Shown one piece after another: positions 4,863 through 6,870 of a DNA stretch of 6,870 bases. A model generated the notes under the pieces. It was not told the origin of the DNA. It saw only the letters and a list, made by a program, of their open reading frames with translations, and did no database searches. The stretch covers positions 1 through 6,870 of the forward strand of contig JAATEW010000236.1 in NCBI GenBank assembly GCA_015655535.1, given 5' to 3'. Position 1 is the first letter of the stretch, and each line of letters starts with the position of its first letter. This DNA is from Hyphomicrobiales bacterium (GTDB lineage Bacteria > Pseudomonadota > Alphaproteobacteria > Rhizobiales > Beijerinckiaceae). The translations under genes were made by a program, and so were the position numbers.

Positions 4863-4927
4863 GCGTGAAATACCGGTGACAGGTTGGACGAAGCGCCAGA
4901 GAAAGCGGATAAATTCCCCTCGATGCG

Positions 4928-6748
4928 ATGGATGGATTGATGTCTCCAAGAATTGAGGATTACGCCCTGATCGGCGATTGCACCACGGCGGCCCTGGTCA
5001 GCCGCGACGGCTCGATCGATTGGCTGTGCTGGCCCCGTTTCGATTCAGGCGCTTGTTTCGCGCATCTTCTCGGCACGCCGGATAATGGCCGCTGGCTCAT
5101 CGGTGCGGCCGATCCCGATGCCAAGCTGACGCGCGCCTATCGCGACCGCACGCTCACCCTGGAGACGCGCATCGAAACCAGCGACGGGATTGCCATCGTC
5201 CAGGATTTCATGCCGGTGAAGATGGACGGCTCGCACATCGTGCGCCTCGTGCGCGGCGTCAGAGGAACAGTGCGTCTCAAGACCGAACTCATCATCCGTT
5301 TCGATTATGGTGCTGTCGTACCTTGGATCCGGCGCCGCGACGACGGCTCGCTCCATGCGGTCGCAGGCCCGGATCGTATGGTTTTGCGGACGCCGGTCAA
5401 TCTGCAGCCCCGCGGCCGAACCCATGCCGGTGAATTTCTCGTCTCGGAGGGCGAGACGATCGATTTCACCCTGAGTTATGCGCGGTCCTATCAGGAGCCG
5501 CCGCCGCTGGCGATCGATCCGCTGACGGCGCTTGAAGAGACCGAGCGGACTTGGCGCGGCTGGTCGCAAAATCTGGAACATGCCGGGCCCTGGACCAATA
5601 TCGTCATGCGCTCGCTGATCACGCTTCGGGCTCTGATCTTTCAGCCCAGTGGCGCGATGGTCGCGGCGCCGACCACCTCCCTGCCGGAATATCCCGGCGG
5701 CAACCGCAATTGGGACTATCGTTTCTGCTGGCTGCGCGACGCAACCTTCACCCTGATCGCGCTGATGAGCGCCGGCTGCGAGGACGAGGCCAAGAGATGG
5801 CGGACCTGGCTTTTGCGCGCCGTCGGCGGCGAGCCGGGACTGGTGCAGATCCTCTATGGCCTCCGCGGCGAGCGGCGCGTCACGGAACTGACCCTGCCCT
5901 GGCTGGCAGGCTTTGGCGGCGCGCAGCCGGTGCGCATCGGCAATGCGGCGGCCGACCAACAGCAGCTCGATATTGATGGCGAGGTGCTCGACGTGCTCTA
6001 TCAAAGCCGCAAACGCGGACTTGTCGAGGACGGCAATGATTGGATGGTGCAGCACGAACTGCTGAAACATCTCGAAATGGTCTGGGATCAGCCCGACCAG
6101 GGCATTTGGGAGGTGCGCAGCGGCCCGCAGCACTTCACCTATTCAAAGGTCATGACCTGGGTCGCCTTCGACCGGGCGGTCAAAAGCATCGAGCAATTCG
6201 GCCTCGAAGGGCCGCTCGATCATTGGCGGGCCTTGCGTCAGCGCATTCACGACGATGTCTGCGCCAAGGCCTATGATGCGGAGCTTGGCTCCTTCACGCA
6301 AAGCTATGGGTCGAGGGATCTCGATGCGAGCCTTCTGCTCATCGCGCTTGTCGGCTTTCTGCCGCCCGACGACAAACGCGTCGTCGGCACCGTCGAGGCA
6401 ATCGAGCGCGACCTGATGCAGGATGGATTCGTGCTGCGCTATCGCAGCGAGATCGTCTCGGACGGTCTGCCGCCCGGCGACAGCCCGTTTCTCGCGTGCA
6501 GTTTCTGGCTTGCCGATAATTTCGTTCTGCTCGGGCGGCGGCAGGATGCCATTGCCTTGTTCGAGCGGCTTTTAAGCGTTTGCAACGATCTCGGCCTTCT
6601 GGCTGAAGAATATGATGTCGAGACACAGAGCCTCGCCGGCAATTTTCCACAGGCCTTCTCGCATATCGCTCTGATCAACACGGCCTATAATATCGCGCGT
6701 TCGGAAAAGCCGGCCGAGCAGCGCTCGGGCAACCCCATTTGCGACTGA
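4928..6748 (+). CDS. Glycoside hydrolase family 15 protein (glucoamylase/trehalase-like)
   Basis: A complete 606-residue cytoplasmic enzyme of GH15, inverting glycosidases that release glucose from alpha-glucans or split trehalose; which one cannot be told here. The N-terminal beta-domain begins with the family signature IEDYALIGDCTTAALVSRDG (9-28), then DWLCWPRFDS (31-40). The (alpha/alpha)6 barrel starts near 215 and carries EYPGGNRNWDYRFCWLRD (254-271), GIWEVRSGPQHFTYSK (392-407; Glu395 the likely general acid) and AEEYD (559-563; Glu560/561 the likely base) before GNFPQAFSHI (571-580). Length and motif order are normal and no signal peptide is visible. The start is either ATG 4928 or ATG 4940, the latter beginning MSPRIEDY; neither has a strong Shine-Dalgarno. 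An EcfG-like site upstream fits a role in stress-linked glucan or trehalose metabolism (inference). Confidence 0.95.
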   Translation: MDGLMSPRIEDYALIGDCTTAALVSRDGSIDWLCWPRFDSGACFAHLLGTPDNGRWLIGAADPDAKLTRAYRDRTLTLETRIETSDGIAIVQDFMPVKMDGSHIVRLVRGVRGTVRLKTELIIRFDYGAVVPWIRRRDDGSLHAVAGPDRMVLRTPVNLQPRGRTHAGEFLVSEGETIDFTLSYARSYQEPPPLAIDPLTALEETERTWRGWSQNLEHAGPWTNIVMRSLITLRALIFQPSGAMVAAPTTSLPEYPGGNRNWDYRFCWLRDATFTLIALMSAGCEDEAKRWRTWLLRAVGGEPGLVQILYGLRGERRVTELTLPWLAGFGGAQPVRIGNAAADQQQLDIDGEVLDVLYQSRKRGLVEDGNDWMVQHELLKHLEMVWDQPDQGIWEVRSGPQHFTYSKVMTWVAFDRAVKSIEQFGLEGPLDHWRALRQRIHDDVCAKAYDAELGSFTQSYGSRDLDASLLLIALVGFLPPDDKRVVGTVEAIERDLMQDGFVLRYRSEIVSDGLPPGDSPFLACSFWLADNFVLLGRRQDAIALFERLLSVCNDLGLLAEEYDVETQSLAGNFPQAFSHIALINTAYNIARSEKPAEQRSGNPICD

Positions 6749-6765
6749 GCTATGGGCCAAGAACC

Positions 6766-6842
6766 CTGCAACTTTTTGGGATCATGCTTTGTCTCACCGC
6801 ATGATCTCATCCAAAAAGTCTGCAACTTTTTGGGATCATGCT
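6766..6842. repeat. One and a half palindromic elements between convergent genes
   Basis: A 23-bp segment is repeated exactly at 6766-6788 and 6820-6842. The second copy forms a full stem-loop with the sequence to its left: 6799-6806 pair with 6834-6841 (8 bp), 6811-6819 with 6825-6833 (9 bp), loop 6820-6824, and TCAT (6807-6810) is a one-sided bulge. The first copy can pair with the same left arm instead (6771-6779 with 6811-6819, 6780-6787 with 6799-6806, loop 6788-6798). It lies between the ends of GH15 and a minus-strand gene, so it may end or protect both transcripts. Runs of five T or A sit inside the stems. Confidence 0.85.
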
Positions 6843-6870
6843 CAGAAGCTATAACTGACGCCGCCGGTGA
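6842..6870 (-). CDS. C-terminal end of a probable outer-membrane beta-barrel protein (runs off the window)
   Basis: Only the last eight codons and the stop are present. Read on the minus strand they give TGGVSYSF followed by TGA (6844-6842). A terminal Phe preceded by alternating hydrophobic and polar residues with an aromatic at the third position from the end is the signature of the last beta-strand recognised by the BAM machinery, as in porins and OmpA-like or TonB-dependent proteins. The stop codon abuts the palindromic repeat, which makes this gene convergent with GH15. The call rests on eight residues and could be a chance frame. Confidence 0.5.

Larger units (their letters stand above)
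4589..4927. other. Divergent promoter region between the small membrane gene and GH15
   Basis: About 340 bp without a supported gene. It holds the two EcfG-like promoters annotated separately and, nearer the small gene, a potential hairpin with CGGGC/GCCCG arms (4612-4616, 4627-4631). A transcript from the minus-strand EcfG promoter would have a leader of roughly 190 nt before the small gene. That leader contains a 28-codon ATG reading frame ending at the Shine-Dalgarno, but it has no ribosome binding site and I do not call it. A weak sigma-70-like TTGCGT on the minus strand near 4727 might provide a shorter transcript. Confidence 0.4.

Noticed and set aside
5045..6133. A 362-residue minus-strand reading frame opposite GH15
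   Set aside because: GH15 has all family motifs in order on the plus strand. The antisense frame is a typical GC-driven shadow without recognisable domains or a ribosome binding site.

Overview
The window looks like ordinary chromosome from an alphaproteobacterium, most likely Hyphomicrobiales (Rhizobiales) and possibly close to Beijerinckiaceae. The grounds are the gene order sdhC-sdhD-sdhA, alphaproteobacterial-type SdhC and SdhD, a perfect match to the general-stress sigma factor (EcfG) promoter consensus, and short palindromic repeats of a kind common between rhizobial genes. The family-level guess rests on memory of similar sequences, not on a search.

Layout from left to right. Positions 1-1252, minus strand: the start of the succinate dehydrogenase operon, with sdhC, sdhD and the first 81 codons of sdhA; a pair of large palindromes fills most of the sdhD-sdhA gap. 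Positions 1253-1605: a gap between divergent genes. Positions 1606-2550, plus strand: an exported or lipid-anchored esterase of the LpqC/PHB-depolymerase-like family. Positions 2530-3161, minus strand: a two-gene unit, YggT family then DUF167/YggU family, whose end overlaps the esterase end by 21 bp. Positions 3232-3273: a degenerate palindromic repeat. Positions 3341-3457: a promoter and tRNA-Ala(CGC). Positions 3494-4588, minus strand: a 70-residue one-helix membrane protein followed by a DUF4239 (bestrophin-like) membrane protein, with a hairpin covering the ribosome binding site of the latter. Positions 4589-4927: a divergent promoter region. Positions 4928-6748, plus strand: a complete glycoside hydrolase family 15 enzyme. 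Positions 6766-6842: paired palindromic repeats. Positions 6842-6870, minus strand: the last eight codons of what looks like an outer-membrane beta-barrel protein.

Most of the genes are housekeeping or common accessory genes, and I see no phage, transposon, CRISPR or defence system. The signals most worth a second look are regulatory. First, back-to-back EcfG-type promoters in 4784-4862 suggest that the small membrane protein (perhaps with the DUF4239 gene) and the GH15 enzyme belong to the general stress response. Second, a 10-bp perfect stem hides the Shine-Dalgarno of the DUF4239 gene. Third, palindromes at three sites share one architecture, two paired arms interrupted by a one-sided 4-nt bulge; they lie inside the sdh operon and between the convergent GH15 and outer-membrane genes, where two alternative, mutually exclusive hairpins can form.
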